Assembly (NCBI GenBank): GCA_029857875.1 | Contig: JAOUGB010000150.1 | Span: 1 to 6,277, forward strand | Direction: 5' to 3' | From: Desulfobacteraceae bacterium | GTDB lineage: Bacteria; Desulfobacterota; Desulfobacteria; Desulfobacterales; UBA11574 | Length of the DNA: 6,277 nt | Part shown: positions 1 to 5,450 of the stretch, piece by piece | How positions within the stretch are numbered: position 1 is the stretch's first letter | How the letters are laid out: every line of letters starts with the position of its first letter | The notes under the pieces: generated by a model | Databases searched by the model: none | Told to the model about the DNA's origin: nothing | The model's input: the letters and a program-made list of their open reading frames with translations, nothing else | Made by a program: the position numbers and the translations under genes

Positions 1-885
1 TATTTCTGGAGGCACGTGGATCCAACGGATCCCGGAGGACAGTTTGTGGATCGGGGAACCCAGTACCGGAGCGCCATTTTCTATGCCAATGAAACCGAAA
101 AACGTTTGGCCGAAACATCCAAACAGCACTTGGCAGCTTCTGGACAGTTCAACAAACCTATCGAAACGGATATTCTCCCTCTTGGAGAATTCTATCCGGC
201 CGAGGATTACCATCAGGACTATTATAAAAAAAATCCAATCCGGTATAAGTGGTACCGTTCCGGTTCGGGCCGCGACCAGTTTCTGAAAAAAACCTGGGTG
301 GACCTGAAAACCGGCACTCAAAAGGAAGCCATGAAGTCCGGAATGGAGAGTAAAATGGCTCCGGCCACGGGAGATAAAACGAAATCCGGCATGGAAAAAG
401 GCGATATGTCTTCGGTGGCCGTTAAAGAAAAAATGGACTTTGAACGGACGTACACCCTGCCCAACGACGATGAACTGCGGCAGCGCCTGAACCCCATGCA
501 GTACAAGGTCACGCGTCAAAACGGAACCGAACCGCCCTTTAAAAACGAGTACTGGGACAACCATAAAGCAGGGATCTACACTGACATTGTCAGTGGTGAA
601 CCGCTTTTTAGTTCCGTGGATAAGTTTGAATCGGGCACTGGCTGGCCCAGTTTTACACAGCCCCTTGAGCCTAAAAACATCGTGGAAAAGTCCGACCGGA
701 CCCTCTGGATGGTGCGCACCGAAGTGCGCAGCCACCACGGCGACAGCCATCTGGGACATGTGTTTGACGACGGCCCGGCACCTACCGGTCTGCGCTACTG
801 TATCAACAGCGCGGCTTTGCGCTTCATCCCGGTTGAAGACCTGGAAAAGGAAGGCTATGGCCAGTATCTGAAACTCTTTAAATAG
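1..885 (+). CDS. msrAB: Bifunctional peptide methionine sulfoxide reductase MsrA-MsrB, 5' end outside the window
   Basis: Reduces S- and R-methionine sulfoxide, free or in proteins, usually with thioredoxin as reductant. The frame is open from base 1 (YFWRH before the GTG at 16), so GTG16 is internal and the MsrA active site (GCFW) lies upstream. Numbering from the first visible codon, residues 1-100 are the C-terminal part of MsrA ([17 protein letters not shown], then [11 protein letters not shown]). Residues 102-145 form a Lys/Gly/Met-rich linker, and 152-294 are MsrB with GTGWPSF (212-218), the [13 protein letters not shown] stretch (to 259) and catalytic Cys267 in [11 protein letters not shown]. 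Cys267 is the only Cys visible: the common resolving position in SGCGWPSF is Thr213, and the CxxC zinc pairs are absent. A small exported redox or metal protein follows 119 nt downstream. Family assignment is secure; location in the cell cannot be told without the N-terminus. Confidence 0.95.
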   Translation, partial: YFWRHVDPTDPGGQFVDRGTQYRSAIFYANETEKRLAETSKQHLAASGQFNKPIETDILPLGEFYPAEDYHQDYYKKNPIRYKWYRSGSGRDQFLKKTWVDLKTGTQKEAMKSGMESKMAPATGDKTKSGMEKGDMSSVAVKEKMDFERTYTLPNDDELRQRLNPMQYKVTRQNGTEPPFKNEYWDNHKAGIYTDIVSGEPLFSSVDKFESGTGWPSFTQPLEPKNIVEKSDRTLWMVRTEVRSHHGDSHLGHVFDDGPAPTGLRYCINSAALRFIPVEDLEKEGYGQYLKLFK

Positions 886-991
886 GTCATATCGACAGAA
901 AACACATAAACCCTGATATTGCTAAAAAGCCTTTGGAGCAGAGTTGCTAATAATTGAGGATGCGAAAATTGAGTTATTGGTACAAACATAT

Positions 992-998
992 AAGGAGG
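992..998 (+). promoter_or_regulatory. Strong ribosome binding site deciding GTG 1005
   Basis: AAGGAGG is a near-perfect anti-16S match placed 6 nt before GTG 1005. It fixes the start of the selenoprotein gene and makes the signal peptide begin at the codon expected for an exported protein. The upstream in-frame TTG 954 and ATG 960 would add a charged extension in front of the signal sequence and lack a comparable site. Confidence 0.8.
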
Positions 999-1004
999 CC
1001 TATC

Positions 1005-1313
1005 GTGATTCAATTGTCTCAACGTTTCCGATATCTATTTCTAATACTGTTGACATTTTTTGTCTTCGGTATTGAAAACCAGGCCTTATCGAATCCAAAA
1101 GCAGATTCGCAGTCCAAGGCTACATTCTACGTTCACTGATATAATGTAGGCAAATCAGCCCTGGAAGGTCTGAACGGCGTAAGTCATGTAAGCATCGGCT
1201 TTAAAAATTTTAAGGAGATCAACACCGTTTTCTACGATCCGAAACAAATTGCCATTGAAGATATGGTAAAGGCATTAAAAGTTGCCGGCACTTATAGCGG
1301 ACTTGCAGAATAA
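1005..1313 (+). CDS. Probable selenoprotein: exported MerP/HMA-like protein with in-frame TGA (Sec45)
   Basis: The proposed product is 102 residues when TGA 1137-1139 is read as selenocysteine. GTG 1005 is chosen because AAGGAGG (992-998) sits 6 nt upstream; earlier TTG 954 and ATG 960 have no such site. Residues 1-29 resemble a signal peptide (Arg7, Arg9, hydrophobic 10-23, possible cleavage near NQA/LS), so a periplasmic or secreted location is likely. From residue 39 the chain matches a heavy-metal-associated fold: FYVH-U-YNVGKSALEGLNGV, then VSIGFKNFKEINTVFYDP, then a last helix ending KVAGTY. Aligned by eye to MerP (CAACPITVKKALSKVEGV), Sec45 falls on the second Cys of CxxC and Tyr42 on the first. 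There is no Cys in the protein. A SECIS-like hairpin follows the TGA. Role (metal binding or thiol/selenol redox) is inferred; no merA or merT is in view. The alternative is a pseudogene with a nonsense mutation, which the exact Cys position and clean downstream frame argue against. Confidence 0.75.
1155..1173 (+). promoter_or_regulatory. Candidate bacterial SECIS hairpin downstream of UGA
   Basis: The stem pairs UCAG (1155-1158) with CUGA (1170-1173), has one C/U mismatch (1159, 1169), then CC (1160-1161) with GG (1167-1168), closing a five-base loop UGGAA (1162-1166). The loop begins 22 nt after the UGA and has G at its second position. Bacterial SECIS elements recognised by SelB typically sit inside the coding region with an apical loop roughly 16-37 nt after the UGA and a G in the first two loop bases. 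A rival pairing (C1159-G1168, C1160-G1167, bulged U1169, loop CUGGAA) is also possible. The fold was drawn by hand, with no energy calculation. Confidence 0.55.
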
Positions 1314-1334
1314 TTTTTGTCATGAAATATCGGA

Positions 1335-2429
1335 TTAAGATGGGTATATGGGGAGGGAAAACCAAACACGGGTTTCATCGTTGTGAATCCGAGCACCGAC
1401 CTTTCCATTGTGCGCCTCAACCAACTCTTTGACAATGGCCAGACCGATACCCGCACCGCCATGCTCCCTTGAACGAGATTTTTCACCCCTGTAAAAACGT
1501 TCGAAGATAAAGGGGAGATCCTGTTCGGCAACTTCAACACCGGTATTGGCAAAAACAACTTGAATGTCATGATTCCTCGATTGCGTAAATATTTTGACCG
1601 TTCCACCGAAAATTGTGTACTGATATGCGTTTTGCATCAGATTTCGGACAACTTGCGTCAGTTTTTCAGGATCGGCATAGACACGAACAGTCCCGTCAAC
1701 CCCCGTTGAATCCACATCGATACGCTTGGTTTCAAATTGAGTTCGGAAGACATCGAGCACGCGTTCAATCACATCTCCTATTCGAATATCCATGAGATCA
1801 AGGGTCTCTCTTGCTGCATCTGCTTTGGCCAGATGCAGAATGTCTTCCACCAGATGGATCAGTCGCAGGGTTTCATCATGGAGAAGCTCAAAGGTTTCCC
1901 TGGATGCGGGTACGACGCCGTCAATTAACGCTTCAAGATATCCTTGAATATTGCTCAACGGCGTCCGGAGCTCATGTGCGACATCAATCATCATGGTTTT
2001 TCGAAGTCGTTCAATCTTTTGAAGACTGTCTGCCATCCGGTTGAAGGCCATTGCCAGTTGACCGACTTCGTCTTTAGATCTGATCGGAATACTGACCGAA
2101 TAATCTCCCGATGAAATGCTCCGCGTAATTTCGGTCATTTGGGCAAGGGGGCCCAAAACCCGTTTGATGAGCAAAAAGCTGAGAAGTAAAGCCAGTAAAA
2201 GCGCTGACAAGCTTGCCCAAACAAGGTATCTGTGAACGGCACTCAAAAACATTGCATGGCTCGGGCCCGGGGAAATCTTGTACTTCTCCATCAATACCAT
2301 AAAATAATTTGCTGAAAGATAGTCAATAGACAGCCATACAATAGCGATAACAAACCCGATCACCAGGATATTAATCCCCAGAAGTTTCCATACTAAATGT
2401 TCGGTAACAGGTAGGTTTTTCTTTTTCAT
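1335..2429 (-). CDS. Membrane sensor histidine kinase (HAMP-HisKA-HATPase, BaeS-like layout)
   Basis: This 364-residue kinase is the partner of the response regulator encoded just upstream; its ATG overlaps the regulator's stop as ATGA, so translation is probably coupled. Two membrane helices (about 17-39 and 68-89) bracket a short external loop of about 28 residues, too small for a folded sensor domain, so it may sense through the membrane or a partner protein. HAMP spans about 87-140. The HisKA H-box is DVAHELRTPLSNIQGY with phospho-acceptor His152. The ATPase domain has an N-box RNLMQNAYQYT (Asn267), F-box IFERFYRGEKSR and G2 box GGAGIGLAIVKEL (324-336). The G1 box reads FANTGVEV, where families normally show DxGxG or NTGxGI. 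The gene converges on the selenoprotein gene with 21 nt between the stops and no clear terminator there. The stimulus is unknown. Confidence 0.95.
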   Translation of the reverse strand: MKKKNLPVTEHLVWKLLGINILVIGFVIAIVWLSIDYLSANYFMVLMEKYKISPGPSHAMFLSAVHRYLVWASLSALLLALLLSFLLIKRVLGPLAQMTEITRSISSGDYSVSIPIRSKDEVGQLAMAFNRMADSLQKIERLRKTMMIDVAHELRTPLSNIQGYLEALIDGVVPASRETFELLHDETLRLIHLVEDILHLAKADAARETLDLMDIRIGDVIERVLDVFRTQFETKRIDVDSTGVDGTVRVYADPEKLTQVVRNLMQNAYQYTIFGGTVKIFTQSRNHDIQVVFANTGVEVAEQDLPFIFERFYRGEKSRSREHGGAGIGLAIVKELVEAHNGKVGARIHNDETRVWFSLPIYPS

Positions 2430-3121
2430 GGGTCGCTGTCTTCCGCAAAATGATACCCAACACCGCGGGCGGTCATAATGTACCTGAGCGTCGATGGATT
2501 ATCTTCGATCTTTTGTCGTAACTTTCCAATGTGGACATCGATAACACGATCAATGACGAGGGCTTCACCTGCGGGATATAGATGATTTAAAAGCTCATCA
2601 CGCGTAAAAACCCTTCCAGGAGACATCATAAGCGCCTGCAAGAGCGCATACTCATGGGGCGTAAGTTGAACAGGACGATCCTTTAGACGTACGGTTCGCT
2701 TTTCCAGATTCAATACCAGATCTTTATAAGACAAAATGCTTTTATCTTTTATCGGAAAAAAACGCCCTCTTCTGAGAACGGCCTTTACACGGGCAACCAG
2801 CTCTCTCGGGCTGAACGGTTTGGCCACATAATCGTCGGCACCGAGTGTCAGGCCGGAGATTCGATCAACTTCCTCCCCTCGAGCAGTGAGCATAATGATG
2901 GGAACGTCTGAAATTCGCCGGAGTTGGCGGCATACTTCCCAACCGTCCAGTTTCGGAAGCATCAAATCGAGGATCACCAATATCGGATTGTGACGTTCTG
3001 CAAGTGCCAACCCTTCAAGTCCGTCATGAGCAACCATGGCATTAAAGCCTTCTTTTTCTAAATAAAGTGCCACCAGGGATGTCGTTTTTTTATCGTCTTC
3101 AACAATCAATATCGTCTTCAT
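2426..3121 (-). CDS. OmpR/PhoB-family response regulator
   Basis: A DNA-binding regulator of 231 residues, presumably phosphorylated by the kinase that follows it. The receiver domain (1-118) has the acidic pair Asp9/Asp10 in ILIVEDD, phospho-acceptor Asp52 in LDLMLPKLDGWEVC, Thr79 in MLTARGEEVD and Lys101 in VAKPFSPREL. The winged-helix output domain (about 129-226) shows LTPHEYALLQALMMSPGRVFTRDELL and the recognition-helix and wing stretch RVIDVHIGKLRQKIE, ending ARGVGYHF. The start at ATG 3121 is preferred because MKTILIVEDD is the canonical receiver N-terminus and AGGA lies 8 nt upstream; an in-frame ATG at 3202 would add 27 residues unlike the family. The receiver-DNA binding arrangement and downstream short-loop kinase resemble BaeR/BaeS systems, but that is architecture, not proof of orthology. 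Target genes cannot be read from this window. Confidence 0.95.
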   Translation of the reverse strand: MKTILIVEDDKKTTSLVALYLEKEGFNAMVAHDGLEGLALAERHNPILVILDLMLPKLDGWEVCRQLRRISDVPIIMLTARGEEVDRISGLTLGADDYVAKPFSPRELVARVKAVLRRGRFFPIKDKSILSYKDLVLNLEKRTVRLKDRPVQLTPHEYALLQALMMSPGRVFTRDELLNHLYPAGEALVIDRVIDVHIGKLRQKIEDNPSTLRYIMTARGVGYHFAEDSDP

Positions 3122-3174
3122 GGTGTTATTCCTGCTACCGGATTTTCTACCATAAATTCTTGTAACGTCGATAC

Positions 3175-3202
3175 AGCGTAACAGGCTGGATAAATTTTTC
3201 AA
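3175..3202 (-). promoter_or_regulatory. Weak candidate promoter for the two-component operon
   Basis: On the - strand a -35-like TTGAAA (3197-3202) is followed after 16 nt by TACGCT (3175-3180), which keeps only the key T, A and final T of a -10 box. It lies about 55 nt before the response regulator start within the 166-nt gene-free stretch 3122-3287. Nothing else there is convincing, so this is only the best available candidate. Confidence 0.25.
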
Positions 3203-3287
3203 GGTAAAATCATATAGATGTGATTATTAATCGGAATGCTGCTTTAAAGGGTTTTTAGCAATAGTGGGGTGCGAAACTTGAGTCATA

Positions 3288-3980
3288 CTATTGAGTTCCG
3301 ATGGTTTCTCTTTGAATGTTACTCATGAAGCTTTGTAAAGCTGATTCTTGAACCTGACTTTCTATTGTGAACTTCACGCCAACACCATCCGTGTGGACTC
3401 GAACAATTTCGCCTTTGATTTTAAAGGGCTTCTGGTAACCCGGAGACATGAAAGTCATTTGAATCTTTTGACCTACTGAAAACGTTTGAGAAGTTTTAAT
3501 AAACACACCGCTCTCGCTGATGTCCTGAATAAAGTCCCGATAGTATTGATCGTTCACACTATAATCTACAATCGTAAAGAAATCTTTTCTGTCATGTTTC
3601 CTGGATTTGCCGTGTTGTCTTTCTTGAAATTCTTGATAAAATTGTCGTATTTCCACATTGGACATGCGGTTAATTTTTTTAAATATTAAAGCACGGATTT
3701 CATCTCTACCAAGTTCATTATCTGTTGTTTTTAATTTAAAAACATCTTCATTGCTGGTGCGATCTTCGACAAAATCATACAATCCGGACAATTGGCCGGG
3801 TTTCAGGTCCCCTTCAGAAACAAGTTTGTTCATAAACTCCGATTCCTTTAATTGCCGCTCTTTCCTTCGCTTCTGAATAATGGCAAATTTCCTAAACAGT
3901 ACGATAACAGCATATACCAATACTGCGAAAATTATCATTATTACAATATGATATAACATAACGCCTTTCTCGATAAACAT
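3288..3980 (-). CDS. Membrane-anchored PilZ-domain protein, likely c-di-GMP receptor
   Basis: A 230-residue protein with one N-terminal membrane helix (about 9-30, ending in a basic stop-transfer stretch KRRKERQ), a charged middle region of about 90 residues with helical character, and a C-terminal PilZ domain (about 125-220). Both c-di-GMP contact motifs are visible: RxxxR as Arg127-KHD-Arg131 and DxSxxG as Asp153-IS-ES-Gly158, followed by the beta-barrel strands GVFIKT, VGQKIQMTF, FKIKGEIVRV and GVGVKF. The product should therefore sit on the inner membrane and report c-di-GMP to an unknown partner. Translation may start at ATG 3980, which has a poor ribosome site, or at ATG 3959 (residue 8), which has GAGAAAGG just upstream and begins directly at the membrane helix. 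The gene follows the nuclease-fold gene by 9 nt, indicating one transcript. No terminator is evident after it. Confidence 0.9.
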   Translation of the reverse strand: MFIEKGVMLYHIVIMIIFAVLVYAVIVLFRKFAIIQKRRKERQLKESEFMNKLVSEGDLKPGQLSGLYDFVEDRTSNEDVFKLKTTDNELGRDEIRALIFKKINRMSNVEIRQFYQEFQERQHGKSRKHDRKDFFTIVDYSVNDQYYRDFIQDISESGVFIKTSQTFSVGQKIQMTFMSPGYQKPFKIKGEIVRVHTDGVGVKFTIESQVQESALQSFMSNIQRETIGTQ

Positions 3981-3989
3981 TCATCGTGG

Positions 3990-4736
3990 TCAATCGAGTG
4001 TTTTGACAATTTCAAAATCACATACCAGTGGTGCATGGTCAGAGAATTTGACCTGCGGTATCTGAAAACGGGTCACTTGAATTTCCGGGCTATGAAAAAT
4101 ATAGTCGAGCTGTCTTCGCGGAGCCCGGCTGGGGTGGGAGGGTTGTCCGTTGCTGTTGGCACTATGTAAATCTGTGGCGGCAAGGAATAATTGAAGTTCA
4201 CGATCACCCCACAACACGTTGAAATCTCCGGCAACAATAACCGGCTTTTTTATGTTTTTAACTATGCTATGAAGATCCTGCAACTGGTACTGCCGATGGC
4301 GAAATTTTATAGATAAATGTACAAGAAAAATCGAAAAGTCTTCCAACTCGAGTTCAATCACAAGACGCTTGACACCATTACTAAAATAATGAAAATTTTG
4401 AGACACAATCTCCCGGTTGGTCAGAATGGCATTCCCCTGTTTGTTCAACACCGGTAATTTTTGTGCCACTGAATCAATGGAATATTTTGATTGATAAACA
4501 TGAAAGTGCTGCAATTCCTGGGCGATGGATTCTGCCTGGTTGCTTTTTTCCGAACGAAAGGACCCGGCATCCACCTCGATCAATCCGAGAATATCCGGAT
4601 TCAGCGGTTTGATGAAATCCACTATTTTTTTTAGATTTCCGTTGGTGTGCTTTAAATAGCCGCAGTAAGGTACTGGAAGGTGAAATTTCCTTCCAATCCC
4701 TGCTGCGTAACGTATATTGTACAAAAGAAATCGCAT
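3990..4736 (-). CDS. Endonuclease/exonuclease/phosphatase (EEP) superfamily hydrolase
   Basis: A metal-dependent phosphodiesterase or phosphatase fold of 248 residues. The catalytic landmarks of the DNase I/ExoIII superfamily are all in order: Asn7 in LLYNIRYA, Glu54 in GLIEVD, His140 in FLVHLS, Asp171 and Asn173 in VAGDFNVL, Asp211 in RRQLDYIF, and the terminal Asp233-His234 in FSDHAPL. There is no signal peptide or membrane helix, so a cytoplasmic enzyme is expected. The substrate (nucleic acid, phosphoinositide-like lipid or small phosphodiester) cannot be decided from sequence; the superfamily covers all of these. ATG 4736 is supported by AAGGA 4-5 nt upstream. It is the first gene of a unit with the PilZ protein gene and has a good promoter at 4790-4817 and a palindrome in its leader. 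Confidence 0.9.
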   Translation of the reverse strand: MRFLLYNIRYAAGIGRKFHLPVPYCGYLKHTNGNLKKIVDFIKPLNPDILGLIEVDAGSFRSEKSNQAESIAQELQHFHVYQSKYSIDSVAQKLPVLNKQGNAILTNREIVSQNFHYFSNGVKRLVIELELEDFSIFLVHLSIKFRHRQYQLQDLHSIVKNIKKPVIVAGDFNVLWGDRELQLFLAATDLHSANSNGQPSHPSRAPRRQLDYIFHSPEIQVTRFQIPQVKFSDHAPLVCDFEIVKTLD

Positions 4737-4752
4737 ACTTTCCTTATTCGGT

Positions 4753-4765
4753 GACCCTTAGGGTC
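4753..4765. promoter_or_regulatory. 13-nt palindrome in the leader of the EEP-PilZ unit
   Basis: GACCCTTAGGGTC is a perfect inverted repeat around one central base (6-bp arms). It lies about 18-30 nt after the predicted transcription start and ends 16 nt before the EEP start codon, next to the ribosome binding site. It could be a repressor operator or, as RNA, a small GACCC/GGGUC hairpin in front of the gene. Whether any protein binds is unknown. Confidence 0.4.
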
Positions 4766-4789
4766 GATAGTAATTCCTTGGATGCAAAG

Positions 4790-4817
4790 ATAATAAGACA
4801 ACCTTCAGCAAAGTCAA
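4790..4817 (-). promoter_or_regulatory. Sigma70-type promoter for the EEP-PilZ operon
   Basis: On the - strand TTGACT (4812-4817) and TATTAT (4790-4795) each match the consensus at five of six bases, separated by 16 nt. The expected transcription start is near 4783, giving a leader of about 47 nt before ATG 4736. The promoter lies directly after the hairpin that closes the upstream unit, which fits a transcription-unit border. Confidence 0.6.
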
Positions 4818-4821
4818 TGCT

Positions 4822-4850
4822 TGAATAAAATCGTGCTTCGATTTTATTTA
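4822..4850 (-). terminator. AT-rich hairpin, possible terminator of the thioesterase unit
   Basis: AATAAAATCG (4824-4833) pairs perfectly with CGATTTTATT (4839-4848) around a 5-nt loop, and two more pairs (one G-U) extend the stem to 4822-4850. Only two of the pairs are G-C and no separate U-run follows, although the 3' arm is itself T-rich, so termination may be weak. It lies after the thioesterase gene and its degraded downstream neighbour, overlapping the remnant's stop codon, and immediately before the EEP promoter. Confidence 0.4.
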
Positions 4851-4949
4851 TAGGCGCTGAAATCGACGCCTCTCTGACGTGCCCGGAAAACCGTTGGGCA
4901 AAGAATCGAGGACCTTTGCCAGCTTGTGATAAGCTTCGTCAATCATCAT
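4848..4949 (-). pseudogene. Remnant of a small Fe-S protein gene (N-terminus only, frameshifted)
   Basis: A 33-codon frame begins at ATG 4949 (or 4946), with GGAG 7 nt upstream and only 16 nt after the thioesterase stop. It reads MMIDEAYHKLAKVLDSLPNGFP, then loses sense as GTSERRRFQRL and stops at 4848-4850. The first part resembles, from memory, the N-terminus of Desulfobacterota 4Fe-4S proteins that begin with LxxLPxGFPxTESGVE. Shifting frame just after GFPGTSE gives GVDF, matching the expected SGVE stretch, before another stop 4-5 codons on. The cluster-binding cysteines and the rest of the protein are missing. I see this as a decayed gene with a live-looking ribosome site; a genuine micro-protein is less likely. 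Confidence 0.5.
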
Positions 4950-4965
4950 TTAAAATCTCCATTGT

Positions 4966-5397
4966 TCATAAATCCGATATTTTCGAGAAAAATGATTCGG
5001 GAATTGGGGCGACTTTCCTTTTTTGGTAATTAAAAGCGACGATACCGGTTTCGGCCAAGGCAATGAGTCGGCCCTGTGTGGCTGTAATTCTGTGAAACAT
5101 GCGAAACCCTTTTGAACTCACCCCACCAATGCTGCTTTCAACACCCAACTTGTCAAAGAGAAAACTCTCTCCCTTGTAGTTAACAATAAGATCAGCCAGT
5201 AGAATCCCGGTCTTTCCATCTCCAAGATTATTTTCGCTTGCGCCGAGCCAGTGTAAAAAATGAACGCGAGCCCTGTGGATGATCCCGACCAAGGCATCAT
5301 TTCCCAGATGATTCCCATAATTTAAATCCGTCACTTCAACAGTGGTTTCGTAAATACTTTGGTAGTGATCCAGAGGGGCTAATTTGATACGCGACAC
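4966..5397 (-). CDS. Hot-dog fold acyl-CoA thioesterase (4HBT family)
   Basis: At 143 residues this has the usual length of a single hot-dog domain thioesterase, which hydrolyses acyl-CoA thioesters in the cytoplasm. The active-site helix region is TDLNYGNHLGNDAL, with Asp24, His30 and Asn33 in the positions where 4HBT proteins carry the catalytic Asp and adjacent polar residues. The long helix continues as VGIIHRARVHFLHWLG, and the strand AETGIVAFNYQKRKVAPIPESF ends the domain as in the YbgC/FcbC-like group. The start is GTG 5397 with AAAGG 9 nt upstream; no better codon exists in frame. It lies 53 nt downstream of the dehydrogenase-type gene on the same strand, so co-transcription is likely. 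The acyl substrate is not deducible. Its stop is followed 16 nt later by the remnant Fe-S gene. Confidence 0.9.
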   Translation of the reverse strand: MSRIKLAPLDHYQSIYETTVEVTDLNYGNHLGNDALVGIIHRARVHFLHWLGASENNLGDGKTGILLADLIVNYKGESFLFDKLGVESSIGGVSSKGFRMFHRITATQGRLIALAETGIVAFNYQKRKVAPIPESFFSKISDL

Positions 5398-5450
5398 GAT
5401 GTTAAACCTTTACTTTACTTTTCGATTAATAACTGTTTTGTATAATGCGG

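Noticed and set aside
16..18. GTG as the start of the Msr gene.
   Set aside because: The preceding codons YFWRH are typical MsrA sequence, so the gene begins outside the window.
919..950. TTGCTAA direct repeat and small AGCA/TGCT hairpin after msrAB.
   Set aside because: Too short, with no U-run or -10/-35 pair at sensible spacing; no promoter or terminator can be supported there.
954..1139. A 61-codon frame from TTG 954 ending at the TGA as a complete small protein.
   Set aside because: The strong ribosome site points to GTG 1005, and stopping at the TGA would cut an HMA domain right after its first strand while the conserved remainder continues in frame.
1292..1606. Second long frame on the - strand across the kinase 3' end, and similar overlapping frames elsewhere.
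   Set aside because: They lie in other frames of well-recognised genes, have no ribosome sites and show no domain pattern.
3159..3184. Two GTTAC direct repeats upstream of the response regulator as an autoregulatory box.
   Set aside because: Their 16-nt spacing does not fit the 10-11 nt phasing usual for OmpR/PhoB sites, and a 5-nt match is easily random.
3122..3202. N-terminal extension of the response regulator from ATG 3202.
   Set aside because: The 27 extra residues do not match receiver domains, while ATG 3121 has a ribosome site and the canonical MKTILIVEDD start.
3259..3293. Inverted repeat CAATAGT/ACTATTG around the PilZ gene stop as a terminator.
   Set aside because: A 7-bp AT-rich stem with a 21-nt loop and no following U-run on either strand is too weak.
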